From: Bacillus sp. BHET2
GTDB lineage: Bacteria > Bacillota > Bacilli > Bacillales > Bacillaceae_B
DNA: 64,000 nt
Direction of reading: 5' to 3'
Assembly (NCBI RefSeq): GCF_005938125.1
Contig: NZ_VCQN01000007.1
Location: 1-64,000 of the forward strand
The notes below the pieces were generated by a model, which worked only from the letters and a program-made list of their open reading frames with translations, had not been told where the DNA came from and made no database searches. The translations under genes and the position numbers were made by a program. This document shows positions 15,076 through 23,760 of the stretch, in pieces (position 1 is the stretch's first letter; each line of letters opens with the position of its first letter).

Positions 15076-17151
15076 ATGAATAGACCATGGAAAGTACTTT
15101 CTGCATCTGTACTTGCTTCATCACTGATGCTTGCAGGTTGTTTTAATGACAAAGAAGAAGGCACAAAAAAAGATGAACATAAAGCAGAAGAAACAAGCAA
15201 GGGAGCAAGCAAAGTTAGTGTATCTGATTATTCCTTTGATACAGCTGGAAATATGTTTGCTTATGCAGAGTTTGAGTTATCAGGTGAGCCGCTTGCAGAA
15301 AGCCTGGGCCTGGATTTAGATATATTGGATATTAATACAATCGATGAGCCAACACCGTTTGATTATACTGCAGGTGTTGAATCGTATGAATACTCTGAGG
15401 AAGCCATGTATGAAGTAGTCGAAAAATCGGGACTGGGCTTACACTTGATAAATGGTCCTGCTGTTGAGACTCTTCAAAATGGAAAAACAACCGATGAAAA
15501 ATTAGGAAACCGTTTTTACGAGTTGGCCGATGCTGTCGGATATCCCCAAGATGAAATATTCAGGAACATGTATCCGACATTTATTGAATACTCTGCCGGA
15601 GATCCCCACTATAAGAACAAAGTAGATACAAGTGAGTACGCATCAAATGATGATGGCAGCTATGTACCTATGTATCAAGTAAACTTCGAATCACTCCGGT
15701 GGGACCGTGATAAAATGGAGAAGACCCTTGTGCCTTCAGCATATGGAGGAACGTTCCTCAAGCAGGCACTTTGGGCCGGCGACTTCATGGGCGGCTTCCA
15801 TACGGTTGATGGGGACGAAGAGCTTGCAGGTGAAACGTCAAAGGATGACGATGATCAAAATGTTGCAATCGGAGTCAGCTCAGCAGATGGCTTCCAGGGA
15901 GCGGTACTGACAGAAGAAATATGGAATAAAGTGAATTATATTTCGAATGAACTGTTTGTTGACGGCTCGACTGGGGAATTGACGGCTGCCGGATTAGGAA
16001 GTCAATATGATCCTGAAAAAGGATTTGTGTACTTACCACATAGTGTGGAAGTGGCAGAAGACGGTAAGCAGGCACCAAAGGCAAAGTCGTTAGCTGTCAA
16101 AGATTCAAACAGTGTTCTTCAAGATCAGTGGATGATGCTTTGGCCAAGTTCAGAATTCTTCGGAATGACCGATCAAAGAGAAAGCAATCCAAACAAGACA
16201 CCTTCATTCCAGGCTTTATTTGACGGTGCCCCGTATCCATCAGCACCTAAAGAAAATACAGATGATTCATCGGCTAACGATGTGAACGGAACAGATCCAT
16301 TCACTGCCAATCAAAATGTGATGCTACATGTGTTCAAAAATATAGATTCCATGCATTTCAATAATGATAAAGGCATTTTTGTCACAGAAAATGATGGACA
16401 ACAACAAGGAACATATATGGACACGTTCCAGGCAGGATACACGATGGAATCCATGAGAATTTTCCAACGTGCCATAGATGGTCTGCCTGTTGGATATGCA
16501 TCAGGGGAGTCTGCTGAAGGATTGAAGACAGCAGAAGGAAAACGTGCATTGGAAATGATCCGTAAGCAGGCAGACTTCATGATTGACAACCTAATAATGG
16601 ATTCAGGCCTTGTAGCCAAAGGCTTTGATATGGAAAATGGTGCCGACAATGAAATTACATTAGATGCTCAATTAGGTGCAATCAGAGGATTGACCGCGGC
16701 TTACTTAGCAACCGATGATGAGAAGTATCGGGAAGCAGCCCGTACAATCTATGACGCCATGGATTCACAACTATGGGACAAAGATGTGAAAGCCTATGAG
16801 ACAGCTAAAGGGAAAATGGACTACACTCCATATACAGCAGGCGCACTTTCTGCAACGTACCGTGTTGCTCTGCAAAACTTAAGCAATAAAGAGTCTGATA
16901 CTGAAACCCCTGAAAGTTTGGAAATAGACACGATTACATCACGATACAGTGATTTCTATGATACGGTCATTGATGGTCCGTCCCTAGAAGAAGGAATGCA
17001 GGCGAGTGAATTCTGGGATACTGGGGACTATTATGACAGCAAGGACTCATCTGGAAATACAGATGGAGACAATGTTCCACAAATTCAAGCTGGGCATGGT
17101 GAAAATGGTATCGCACCTGTTTTACTTCCTGTCACAGTCGAAAAACGATAA
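15076..17151 (+). CDS. large Fur-boxed lipoprotein, partner of a MauG-like cytochrome
   Basis: 691 residues; signal peptide with lipobox LAGC (Cys22), then a charged linker (DKEEGTKKDEHKAEE) and a large extracellular domain. I do not recognise a named family. The C-terminal half (about 430-610) is helical with repeating hairpin units (EMIRKQADFMIDNLI, LGAIRGLTAAYLATDDEKYREAA), like an alpha/alpha toroid. It is rich in Asp, Glu, Tyr and Trp (SLRWDRDK, DQWMMLWPSSEFF, SEFWDTGDYYDSKD). It lies 12 bp before the di-heme gene and under a Fur box, so it probably acts in iron handling or extracellular redox work, either as substrate or scaffold of the partner enzyme (inference). Confidence 0.75.
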   Translation: MNRPWKVLSASVLASSLMLAGCFNDKEEGTKKDEHKAEETSKGASKVSVSDYSFDTAGNMFAYAEFELSGEPLAESLGLDLDILDINTIDEPTPFDYTAGVESYEYSEEAMYEVVEKSGLGLHLINGPAVETLQNGKTTDEKLGNRFYELADAVGYPQDEIFRNMYPTFIEYSAGDPHYKNKVDTSEYASNDDGSYVPMYQVNFESLRWDRDKMEKTLVPSAYGGTFLKQALWAGDFMGGFHTVDGDEELAGETSKDDDDQNVAIGVSSADGFQGAVLTEEIWNKVNYISNELFVDGSTGELTAAGLGSQYDPEKGFVYLPHSVEVAEDGKQAPKAKSLAVKDSNSVLQDQWMMLWPSSEFFGMTDQRESNPNKTPSFQALFDGAPYPSAPKENTDDSSANDVNGTDPFTANQNVMLHVFKNIDSMHFNNDKGIFVTENDGQQQGTYMDTFQAGYTMESMRIFQRAIDGLPVGYASGESAEGLKTAEGKRALEMIRKQADFMIDNLIMDSGLVAKGFDMENGADNEITLDAQLGAIRGLTAAYLATDDEKYREAARTIYDAMDSQLWDKDVKAYETAKGKMDYTPYTAGALSATYRVALQNLSNKESDTETPESLEIDTITSRYSDFYDTVIDGPSLEEGMQASEFWDTGDYYDSKDSSGNTDGDNVPQIQAGHGENGIAPVLLPVTVEKR

Positions 17152-17163
17152 AGAAGGGATCCT

Positions 17164-19134
17164 ATGAAAAAGATGATAGGATATGCGGCGGCGTTTCTCA
17201 TAGTAGGAACGCTTGTTGCATGTTCCATTCAAACCACAACCAACGATAACCCGAGCTTTGATTCTATCCGAAAAGAAGCTGTGAATAGCGATAATATCAT
17301 TCAGAATAAAGAAGGTACTGAGCTTTATGTAGCGAATCTCGATGCAAATACAGTATCCATTGTGAATCAGTCGACACAGAAGGTGAAAAAGGAAATTCCT
17401 GTGGGGAAAGAGCCTGTACAAGTGGCGCTATCACCAGATGAAGATCGGCTTTATGTGTCGTGCCGGTATGAAAACCAAATTGATGTAATCTCCCTAAAAG
17501 AAGGGAATGTAATCGATTCCTTTGAAGTGGGGTCCGAACCCTTTGGACTGACGACGAGTCAGGACGGGAAGACGTTGTATGTATCCAATTATCGGGAGAG
17601 CACGGTTATGCTCGTTGACGTAGAGAACGGGGAAGTGACAGATACGATTCCCGTGCATGATCGACCAAGAACGATGGCTCTTACAGCTGACGGAAAGAAA
17701 TTATACGTTCCTCATTATTTATCCGGTGAAATCTCTATTTTGGATACAGAAAAAAAGAAGGTTATTAAAACAATTAAATTAGCAAATTCCCCTGATACTT
17801 CTGATCGAAAGAAGAGTCAGGGAATCCCGAATACCCTCGAACAATTTGTGATTGCTCCTGATGGGAAAACGGCTTGGGTCCCTCATTTGGTGACAAATGT
17901 AGACACGGCCATTCAATTTGAGGAAACAATATTTCCAGCCATTTCAGTCGTAGATCTTGAAAAAGATGAAGAATTAGTGGAGCAGAGAAAAGAACTTTTT
18001 GATGAAATCAATGTGCTTGATTCTAAAAATGAAACGATGATCGTATCGAATCCTTATGATGTGGCGTTCCAAAAGGATGGATCAAAAGGATACGTGGTGA
18101 TGTCAGGAAGTGAGGATCTAGTCATCTTTGATCTGAAACGTGGTGGGAATGCTACTCAAATCTTACGAAGAATCGAAGGCGACAATCCTCGTGGAATCTT
18201 ATTAGGCAAAGGTGGAGAAACTCTTTATGTCCATAACGCCATGAGCCATGATATTGCGACCATCGATTCAGGGGGTGCCTCCACTCACTCAAGGGCGAAA
18301 AAATTGCACGACAATATTTCCTTGATCAAAAAAGATCCACTCGATCCTGACGTGCGCAAAGGAAAGACGATTTTCTACAGCGCCAACAGTGACGAGTTTG
18401 AAGCGGATATCACAGGGAACAATTGGATGAGCTGTGCGTCTTGTCATAGTGATGGAGAAATCGATGGCTTGACACTTATGACCGGGAAGGGGCAACGGAA
18501 TGTTCCTACGAACACCCGAACCTCTGAGACTGGTCTCTTTCTATGGGATGGAAGCAGAGATGACTTTACGGATTACCTGTTAACGGTCCAAGGGGAAATG
18601 GGCGGAATGATGAAGTATGAACCAGGTGAAAAACTGCCTGACGATGTGGAAAAGATGTATGATGACCTATTTGCCTTTTTGAAGGAGCCTAGTTCTTTCC
18701 CTGTACCTGAAAGTCCTTATAAGAAAGACGGGGAATTAACAAGTTCAGCGAAGGATGGGAAAGTTCTATTTGAAGGAAAAGCTTCCTGTATAACGTGTCA
18801 TAGCGGCAGTCAGTTTACCGATAGTGTAAAGGCGGTCGATGCTAATGGGGATCTTACGACAGACATAACCAATTACCTTCATGATATTGGTACGGCAAAC
18901 CAATACGATGTCTCTTCAAAAGGGGACGATCGAGCGAAGTTTACAAATCCCCGGGATGGCTTGAGCTTTGATACGCCAAGTCTCGTAGGTGTTTGGGCGA
19001 CCGCTCCTTATTTCCATGATGGAAGTGCTGAAACGATTGAAGATTCAATTGACCGGCACCAATATGATGATAAAGCAGAGCTCAGTAAAATCGAAATGTC
19101 TAAGATTGCCGATTACGTCCGTTCACTTGATTAA
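17164..19134 (+). CDS. YVTN beta-propeller / di-heme MauG-like cytochrome lipoprotein
   Basis: 656 residues. Lipobox LVAC (Cys20); residues about 50-375 form a YVTN-type seven-bladed propeller (repeats such as TLYVSNYRESTVMLVDVENG). Residues 390-656 form a di-heme domain with two c-heme sites, CASCH (Cys424) and CITCH (Cys542), plus FDTPSLVGVWATAPYFHDGS, the MauG/cytochrome c peroxidase hallmark. Exported, with heme attached outside the membrane. Second gene of the Fur-boxed operon (RBS AAGAAGGG). MauG relatives oxidise a partner protein or peroxide; the upstream lipoprotein is the obvious candidate partner (inference). Confidence 0.85.
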   Translation: MKKMIGYAAAFLIVGTLVACSIQTTTNDNPSFDSIRKEAVNSDNIIQNKEGTELYVANLDANTVSIVNQSTQKVKKEIPVGKEPVQVALSPDEDRLYVSCRYENQIDVISLKEGNVIDSFEVGSEPFGLTTSQDGKTLYVSNYRESTVMLVDVENGEVTDTIPVHDRPRTMALTADGKKLYVPHYLSGEISILDTEKKKVIKTIKLANSPDTSDRKKSQGIPNTLEQFVIAPDGKTAWVPHLVTNVDTAIQFEETIFPAISVVDLEKDEELVEQRKELFDEINVLDSKNETMIVSNPYDVAFQKDGSKGYVVMSGSEDLVIFDLKRGGNATQILRRIEGDNPRGILLGKGGETLYVHNAMSHDIATIDSGGASTHSRAKKLHDNISLIKKDPLDPDVRKGKTIFYSANSDEFEADITGNNWMSCASCHSDGEIDGLTLMTGKGQRNVPTNTRTSETGLFLWDGSRDDFTDYLLTVQGEMGGMMKYEPGEKLPDDVEKMYDDLFAFLKEPSSFPVPESPYKKDGELTSSAKDGKVLFEGKASCITCHSGSQFTDSVKAVDANGDLTTDITNYLHDIGTANQYDVSSKGDDRAKFTNPRDGLSFDTPSLVGVWATAPYFHDGSAETIEDSIDRHQYDDKAELSKIEMSKIADYVRSLD

Positions 19135-19152
19135 TGTCAGATATTGATTTGT

Positions 19153-19183
19153 AGCAAAGCCTGAGGATTCCTCAGGCTTTGCT
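19153..19183 (+). terminator. hairpin after the cytochrome gene
   Basis: Perfect 14-bp stem AGCAAAGCCTGAGG / CCTCAGGCTTTGCT with a 3-nt loop; no long T-run. Confidence 0.7.
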
Positions 19184-19236
19184 GTAGGATTCTTTAGAAG
19201 CTGAGCAGACTGCCTTTTTGAAGGCTTCAATGACTA

Positions 19237-19356
19237 TATCGGCGAAATTAGAAATTTAACGGCGATATCCAGGATATATCGGCGGAATTTCAAATTTAAC
19301 GGCGAAATCCAGGATTTAACGGCGAACTCTCAATTTTATCGGCGAACACCCCTTTT
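19237..19356. repeat. six 20-bp degenerate tandem repeats
   Basis: Units start at 19237, 19257, 19277, 19297, 19317 and 19337, each opening with TATCGGCG or TAACGGCG followed by a variable AT-rich dozen. The register is exact (20 bp) with no gaps. No open frame spans it. Confidence 0.85.
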
Positions 19357-19357
19357 T

Positions 19358-19390
19358 CCCCACTCTCAGACTGAGAGTGGGGAATTTTTG
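19358..19390 (+). terminator. GC-rich hairpin with T-run
   Basis: CCCCACTCTCA (19358-19368) / TGAGAGTGGGG (19372-19382), then AATTTTTG. The T-run serves + strand transcripts; the stem could also slow the convergent thioesterase transcript. Confidence 0.8.
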
Positions 19391-19401
19391 TGTCTGGATT
19401 G

Positions 19402-19875
19402 TTAAAGAATGAGTGCCCGATTCTGCCTATGTTCTTTCCGAAGCGGGGCGGTTTTGAACAGTCTTGTTTCTTCTTCCGATTGTGGAATGACTTTTGGAAC
19501 CGGCTTCGGTTTTCCTTTATCATCAACGGCTACCATCGTCAGAAATGATTCGGTCGTTAAGGTTTTGACACTCGTCAGCAGGTTCGTTGAGTACACCTTC
19601 ACATAGACTTCCATGGATGTTCTTCCTGTAGAAGTGACATATGCTTCAAGGCTCAAAGCATCTCCGACCGTGGCAGAAGATAAAAAGTCGACGGAATCGA
19701 TTGATGCTGTCACAACGACAGAGCTTGAATGCTTCATGGCGGATAGTGCGGCGATTTCATCGATATAGGATAGTATCTTCCCACCAAAGATGGTTTGCAT
19801 ATGATTGGTATCCGGCGGCAGTACCAATTTAGTTTGGACGGTTCGTGAACGTTCTACTGAATAGGCTTGTTCCAT
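19402..19875 (-). CDS. acyl-CoA thioesterase (hot-dog fold, YkhA-like)
   Basis: 157 residues. LPPDTNHMQTIFGGKILSYI with the catalytic N and D pattern, then ASIDSVDFLSSATVGDAL and a C-terminal basic tail, as in the YkhA/YciA acyl-CoA hydrolase family. Cytosolic hydrolysis of acyl-CoA to free acid and CoA. ATG at 19875 behind AGGAGATGAGG. Unusually, the leader carries a cobalamin riboswitch and a terminator, so expression is predicted to fall when adenosylcobalamin is plentiful, unless the gene has its own promoter. Confidence 0.85.
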   Translation of the reverse strand: MEQAYSVERSRTVQTKLVLPPDTNHMQTIFGGKILSYIDEIAALSAMKHSSSVVVTASIDSVDFLSSATVGDALSLEAYVTSTGRTSMEVYVKVYSTNLLTSVKTLTTESFLTMVAVDDKGKPKPVPKVIPQSEEETRLFKTAPLRKEHRQNRALIL

Positions 19876-19905
19876 TTCCTCATCTCCTGATTGTTTAATA
19901 GAAAT

Positions 19906-19938
19906 AAAAAAAGCATCTTCCTTGAAAAAAGAAGATGC
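19906..19938 (-). terminator. terminator of the cobalamin riboswitch
   Basis: Reading the minus strand: GCATCTTC, ten-base loop, GAAGATGC, then seven T's (arms at 19931-19938 and 19913-19920). Lies between aptamer and thioesterase RBS, the normal place of a riboswitch terminator. Confidence 0.85.
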
Positions 19939-19984
19939 GGCTATTCCAAGGAAGTGTCCAGAATCGTGTGATTTCCCGATTGAC

Positions 19985-20190
19985 GTTCCACTAGCGCAAC
20001 ACCCTCCTATCTCCCGTAGGAACTACTGTGTTCTTCTCAAATTGGCAGGTCTCCTGGCTCAGCTTCATCGATCTCATATTCCTTCCCATTCCTTTATGAA
20101 ACAGTGGATCCATATGAAATCTCAGCCTTACAGTGGCGGGACCGCGCTGGATTTTCACCAACTTCCCTTTTAAGAAAATGATATTCAATC
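19985..20190 (-). ncRNA. cobalamin (B12) riboswitch
   Basis: The minus strand carries the class hallmarks in order: AAAAGGGAAGTTGGTGAAAA, then GCGCGGTCCCGCCACTGTAA, and the B12 box GAGCCAGGAGACCTGCC (20044-20060). The region to about 19985 would hold the kissing-loop hairpin. A fair promoter (TTGATT, then GATAAA about 17 bp later) lies upstream at 20236-20264. Boundaries are approximate. The regulated gene in view is the thioesterase, which is not a usual B12 target. Confidence 0.92.
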
Positions 20191-20300
20191 ATTTTCACCA
20201 ATGAGTAAGTATTAAATTGTGAACGCTCTTATTTTATCATAGAAGTTCAGATCGGAATCAACCATTATGGTAAAATGAAGAAAAAATGGAGGCAGCTGAT

Positions 20301-20555
20301 ATGAAACAATATAAAAAATGTCAGAGTTGTGGGATGCCCTTAAAGAAAACGGAAGTTCGTGGAACGGAAGCCAACCTTGAAACTAGTACGATGTATTGTA
20401 AGCATTGTTATCGAGAAGGCGAGTTCACACAAAAAGACCTGTCGGTGGATGAAATGAAAGGGTTCGTCAAAGGGAAATGCATTGAAATGGGAGTTCCGTC
20501 TTTTCTATCAGGTATGTTTGTGAAGAATATCCACAAACTTGAAAGATGGAAGTAA
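20301..20555 (+). CDS. zinc-ribbon protein
   Basis: 84 residues with CQSCGMPL at the start and YCKHCYREGEF at about 35, together four Cys for one zinc, and a helical tail. Matches the putative zinc-ribbon domain proteins often found beside AraC/GyrI regulators. Cytosolic, function unknown. I start at ATG 20301 because GGAGG is 8 nt upstream; ATG 20286 precedes that RBS. 24 bp before the AraC gene, probably the same transcript. Confidence 0.8.
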   Translation: MKQYKKCQSCGMPLKKTEVRGTEANLETSTMYCKHCYREGEFTQKDLSVDEMKGFVKGKCIEMGVPSFLSGMFVKNIHKLERWK

Positions 20556-20579
20556 AAGCCTCGGGGAGTGTGGAATTGA

Positions 20580-21518
20580 ATGACGCATAGTGATCAACAT
20601 AGACAAATCAACAGAGTAGTCCACTACATAGACCATCATCTTGATGAGGATCTTTCATTAAATCGGTTAGCGAGTGTCTCTACCTATTCACCGTACCATT
20701 TTCAACGGTTGTTTAAAGGGATTATCGGAGAAACGCCGGCAGGATATGTGAAAAGAATCCGTTTGGAGCAAGCTGCTCATATGCTGATTTATGAACCGCA
20801 GATTCCCGTAACGGAAATTGCTTTGAGATGTGGTTTTTCCTCCTTATCTTATTTTACCTATTCATTTAATGCTTATTTCAAAGCCAGTCCAAAAAACTGG
20901 AGGGAAGGAGCTTATTTAGAACGGTTCCCCCGTGAATATCTAAATAGCAAGAAATCTAAATCTTTCAGCACAAAAGCGAAAGAATTCCATCAGGATAAAT
21001 CCTATAATGAGTTTACATGGCTTGATTTATCAAAAGTGAGAACTGCCTATTTTCCAGAGTGTCAGACCGTCAATCGGTATCATCGGGGTTCCTATATTGA
21101 AGGTATCCCGGAAAAGTGGCAAGACCTTTACCGTTTTGGGAATGCAAGAAATCTAATTGAGGAAAGCCCTTTAATAGTAGGAGTGCCTAAGAGCAATCCT
21201 TATATTACACCTCCTGAAAAGAACAGGTATGATTGTCGCGTAGCAGTCAATCATGTTGACTGCGTAGAAGAAGGAGAAGACCTTATTCATTTCCGCGGTG
21301 GTAAGCATGTAGTATATGAATTCGATGAACCAGTCAATTACCGGGAAAGAGGTAAGTTAATCGAGTGCTATTCAGAGCTTTATAGCTACTGGCTGCCACA
21401 AAGTGGTTACAGATACCTTGGTAACCCGGTTGAACTCATAGACTTTGACATCCTACAAGGAACACTCGAAATTAAATGCAGTATTAAAGGGATCGCTTTA
21501 GCCATCGAACCGAATTAA
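20580..21518 (+). CDS. AraC-family regulator with GyrI-like effector domain
   Basis: 312 residues. Residues 8-105 hold two helix-turn-helix units (LSLNRLASVSTYSPYHFQRL, ITEIALRCGFSSLSYFTYSF) of the AraC/XylS type. Residues 150-312 are a GyrI/SOUL-like effector-binding domain (VRTAYFPECQTVNRYHRGSY, EFDEPVNYRERGK). Cytosolic transcription factor that senses a small, probably hydrophobic cation; target genes unknown, though the neighbouring DUF1761 gene 13 bp downstream is a candidate. Confidence 0.85.
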   Translation: MTHSDQHRQINRVVHYIDHHLDEDLSLNRLASVSTYSPYHFQRLFKGIIGETPAGYVKRIRLEQAAHMLIYEPQIPVTEIALRCGFSSLSYFTYSFNAYFKASPKNWREGAYLERFPREYLNSKKSKSFSTKAKEFHQDKSYNEFTWLDLSKVRTAYFPECQTVNRYHRGSYIEGIPEKWQDLYRFGNARNLIEESPLIVGVPKSNPYITPPEKNRYDCRVAVNHVDCVEEGEDLIHFRGGKHVVYEFDEPVNYRERGKLIECYSELYSYWLPQSGYRYLGNPVELIDFDILQGTLEIKCSIKGIALAIEPN

Positions 21519-21531
21519 TGGAGGAATAGGG

Positions 21532-21900
21532 ATGACATTAGATGTGAATTTGCCAGCACTAGTAGCTGGAGCGGTGTTGTATATGGTGTACGGGGGAATA
21601 TATTATTCGATTTTACTTGGGAAGAAAGATCAGGACAACGTGGGACCGGTTAAATATGTAGTGGCGGTGTTGGTAGCATTCATCAGCTCGCTCTTGGTAG
21701 GCATTCTCGTTCAAACGACCGGAGTAAGTGGTATAGCAGGAGGGGCATTGATTGGTGGAATCATTGGAATTCTCATATCCCTTGTTTACTTGAAAAATGC
21801 TTTATTTGGATTACTGTCAAAACGTATGTTTCTTATCGCGATAGGTGATCATCTCGTCATATTCACCCTGCTTGGGGCCATATACGGATTGTTCCGATAG
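21532..21900 (+). CDS. DUF1761 membrane protein
   Basis: 122 residues with four hydrophobic helices; LVAGAVLYMVYGGIYYSILLG at the start and the Gly-rich GIAGGALIGGIIGILISLVY third helix match DUF1761 integral membrane proteins. Plasma membrane; function unknown. RBS GGAGGAATAGGG. Last gene of the 20301-21900 operon. Confidence 0.75.
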   Translation: MTLDVNLPALVAGAVLYMVYGGIYYSILLGKKDQDNVGPVKYVVAVLVAFISSLLVGILVQTTGVSGIAGGALIGGIIGILISLVYLKNALFGLLSKRMFLIAIGDHLVIFTLLGAIYGLFR

Positions 21901-21911
21901 ATTGTATGTCT

Positions 21912-21940
21912 GAACCTTTTACAGGTTCGGGCTTTTTTTT
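21912..21940 (+). terminator. short terminator after DUF1761 gene
   Basis: GAACCT (21912-21917) / AGGTTC (21923-21928), GGGC and eight T's. Confidence 0.75.
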
Positions 21941-21972
21941 ATATATAAATTTAGGAGATTCGCCTAATATAT

Positions 21973-22001
21973 TGAAACTTTTTCGTTATCTGTTCCGTAT
22001 A
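21973..22001 (+). promoter_or_regulatory. sigma-W type promoter
   Basis: TGAAAC (21973-21978), 17-bp spacer beginning with T's, CGTATA (21996-22001): the sigma-W consensus (TGAAAC-N16/17-CGTA). It precedes the flotillin gene; B. subtilis yuaFGI (floT) is also sigma-W dependent. Confidence 0.85.
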
Positions 22002-22084
22002 TACTGGTGTAGCTAGCACTTTTATTTAAGAATTAAATCAGTTTCGATTCTGATTTAAACAAATTGTTGAGAGGGGTTGTCAGA

Positions 22085-23599
22085 ATGCTAGGATCATTAA
22101 GTGTGATTGGGTTTTTCGTTTTCATGATTCCTGTACTGGTCATTGCGGCTATTGTTGGAATCGCATATTATTTCTGGATGAGGTTCCGCTATCGAACGGC
22201 ACGGTCCAATCAGGCATTGATTATTACCGGACCAAAACTCGGGGATCCTGAAAAGGAATCGAATATTTTCACTGACCAGGAAGGCCGTTCCATGAAGATC
22301 ATCCGTGGTGGAGGGTACAGATTAAGACGTTTCCAAACTTCAACTCCTGTGAATCTTACCTCCTTCCAATTAAAATTATCTACACCAAGAGTTTATACAA
22401 ATGGTGGGGTACCGATCGTCGCCCAAGCAGTGGCCATGGTAAAGGTTGCCGATACCTTGAACGGGATTGCTAACTACGCCGAGCAGTTCCTTGGTAAAGA
22501 TCAAAAAGAAATTGAAGATGAAATCATAGAGGTGCTCGGAAGTAATCTGCGCGCGATTTTATCAAAAATGACTGTTGAAGACATTAACAGTAATCGTGAA
22601 AAATTCAATGCCGATGTGTCAGAAATTGCCCAAAAACAGCTTGATTTAATGGGCTTTAAAATCACGTCACTTGGACTGACAGACATAAGGGATGCCGACG
22701 AAGAGAATGGATACTTAGAAAATCTTGGTCGTCCACGTATCGCAGAGGTTCGCAAACAAGCTGAAATTGCGGAAGCGAACACAGAACGAGAAACCCGTAT
22801 TCACCGAGCGCAAACCGATCAGGAAGCGAAGGAAGAAGAATACAAACGGCAAATCACAATTGCAGAGTCGAAAAAAGAAAAGGACATCAAAGACGCTGCA
22901 TTTAAAGAAGAAACAGAACGTGCCAGAGCAAAATCAGAACAATCCTACGAGCTGGAAAGAGCCAAACTTGCCAAGGAAGTAAAAGAAGAAGAATTAACCC
23001 TTCAATTCCTTGAGCGTGAGCGAGCCGTTAAGCTCGAAGCGGAAGAATCCAAGGTCCGTAAAACGAAAGCAGATTCAGATTACTACGAAACGACCCGTAA
23101 AGCAGAAGCCGAAGCCAGAAAATCTGAAATCGACGGAGAAGCAAAAGCGAAGATACGCAGAGAAGAAGGTTCAGCAGAAGCCGATGTAATCCGTGAACGT
23201 GGTAAAGCGGAAGCCGAATCACGCAAGCTCCTTGCAGAAGCGATGGAAAAGCATGGCGATGTCATTATCACAGAGAAACTCATCGAAATGCTGCCAGTCT
23301 TCGCAGAGAAGATTGCTCAGCCGCTTAACAACATTGATTCGGTCAAGATCATCGATTCCGGGAATGGGCAAGGAGTGCCTTCCTTTGGAAAAAGTATCAC
23401 CAGAACGATGCTTGATATGCAAGAACCATTACGTGAAATGACAGGCATCGATGTAGGAGAATTACTGAAATCGTATGCCGGCAGAGCTCACGAAAGACCT
23501 TATCAGCCAACAATCTCCGAGTCAGCAGACAAGGAAGTCGCGGTCACAAATGAAAACCAAGACAAAGAGCTGAATGAAGCAGGTCAGGGTAGTAAATAA
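22085..23599 (+). CDS. floT: flotillin family protein (FloT-like)
   Basis: About 504 residues. One N-terminal membrane segment (about 5-30), a PHB/SPFH domain (RSNQALIITGPKLGDPEKES, IRGGGYRLRRFQTSTPVNL), then a long Ala/Glu/Lys coiled coil (300-400; AEARKSEIDGEAKAKIRREE) and the C-terminal FloT signature (LPVFAEKIAQPLNNIDSVK). Inner-leaflet scaffold of membrane microdomains. ATG 22085 lies 7 nt after GAGAGGGG; a TTG at 22064 precedes it. Sigma-W promoter upstream. The NfeD-type partner (yuaF) usual next to floT is absent here. Confidence 0.9.
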   Translation: MLGSLSVIGFFVFMIPVLVIAAIVGIAYYFWMRFRYRTARSNQALIITGPKLGDPEKESNIFTDQEGRSMKIIRGGGYRLRRFQTSTPVNLTSFQLKLSTPRVYTNGGVPIVAQAVAMVKVADTLNGIANYAEQFLGKDQKEIEDEIIEVLGSNLRAILSKMTVEDINSNREKFNADVSEIAQKQLDLMGFKITSLGLTDIRDADEENGYLENLGRPRIAEVRKQAEIAEANTERETRIHRAQTDQEAKEEEYKRQITIAESKKEKDIKDAAFKEETERARAKSEQSYELERAKLAKEVKEEELTLQFLERERAVKLEAEESKVRKTKADSDYYETTRKAEAEARKSEIDGEAKAKIRREEGSAEADVIRERGKAEAESRKLLAEAMEKHGDVIITEKLIEMLPVFAEKIAQPLNNIDSVKIIDSGNGQGVPSFGKSITRTMLDMQEPLREMTGIDVGELLKSYAGRAHERPYQPTISESADKEVAVTNENQDKELNEAGQGSK

Positions 23600-23610
23600 G
23601 GGGAAAGAAA

Positions 23611-23642
23611 AGAGGTGCCTTAGTGTAGAGGCATCTCTTTTT
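23611..23642 (+). terminator. terminator after flotillin gene
   Basis: AGAGGTGCCT / AGGCATCTCT (one G-T pair) and TTTTTG. Confidence 0.8.
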
Positions 23643-23760
23643 GTTGTGTTACACATTTTGCTTTAACTGCTGAATAATCGGGGAGTTTCATCGGGAGAAA
23701 AGAGCAAGTATTTCAGCTGTTAAAATACAGGAGCAATTCACCTGTCAACCACGCCAATCA

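Noticed and set aside
19237..19356. CRISPR array
   Set aside because: The period is 20 bp with a short shared head and no unique 30-bp spacers; no cas genes nearby. The same holds for 39891-39995.
22501..22782. Antisense reading frames within flotillin, adenine deaminase, clpE and others
   Set aside because: All are shadows of strongly supported genes, without RBS or family resemblance.
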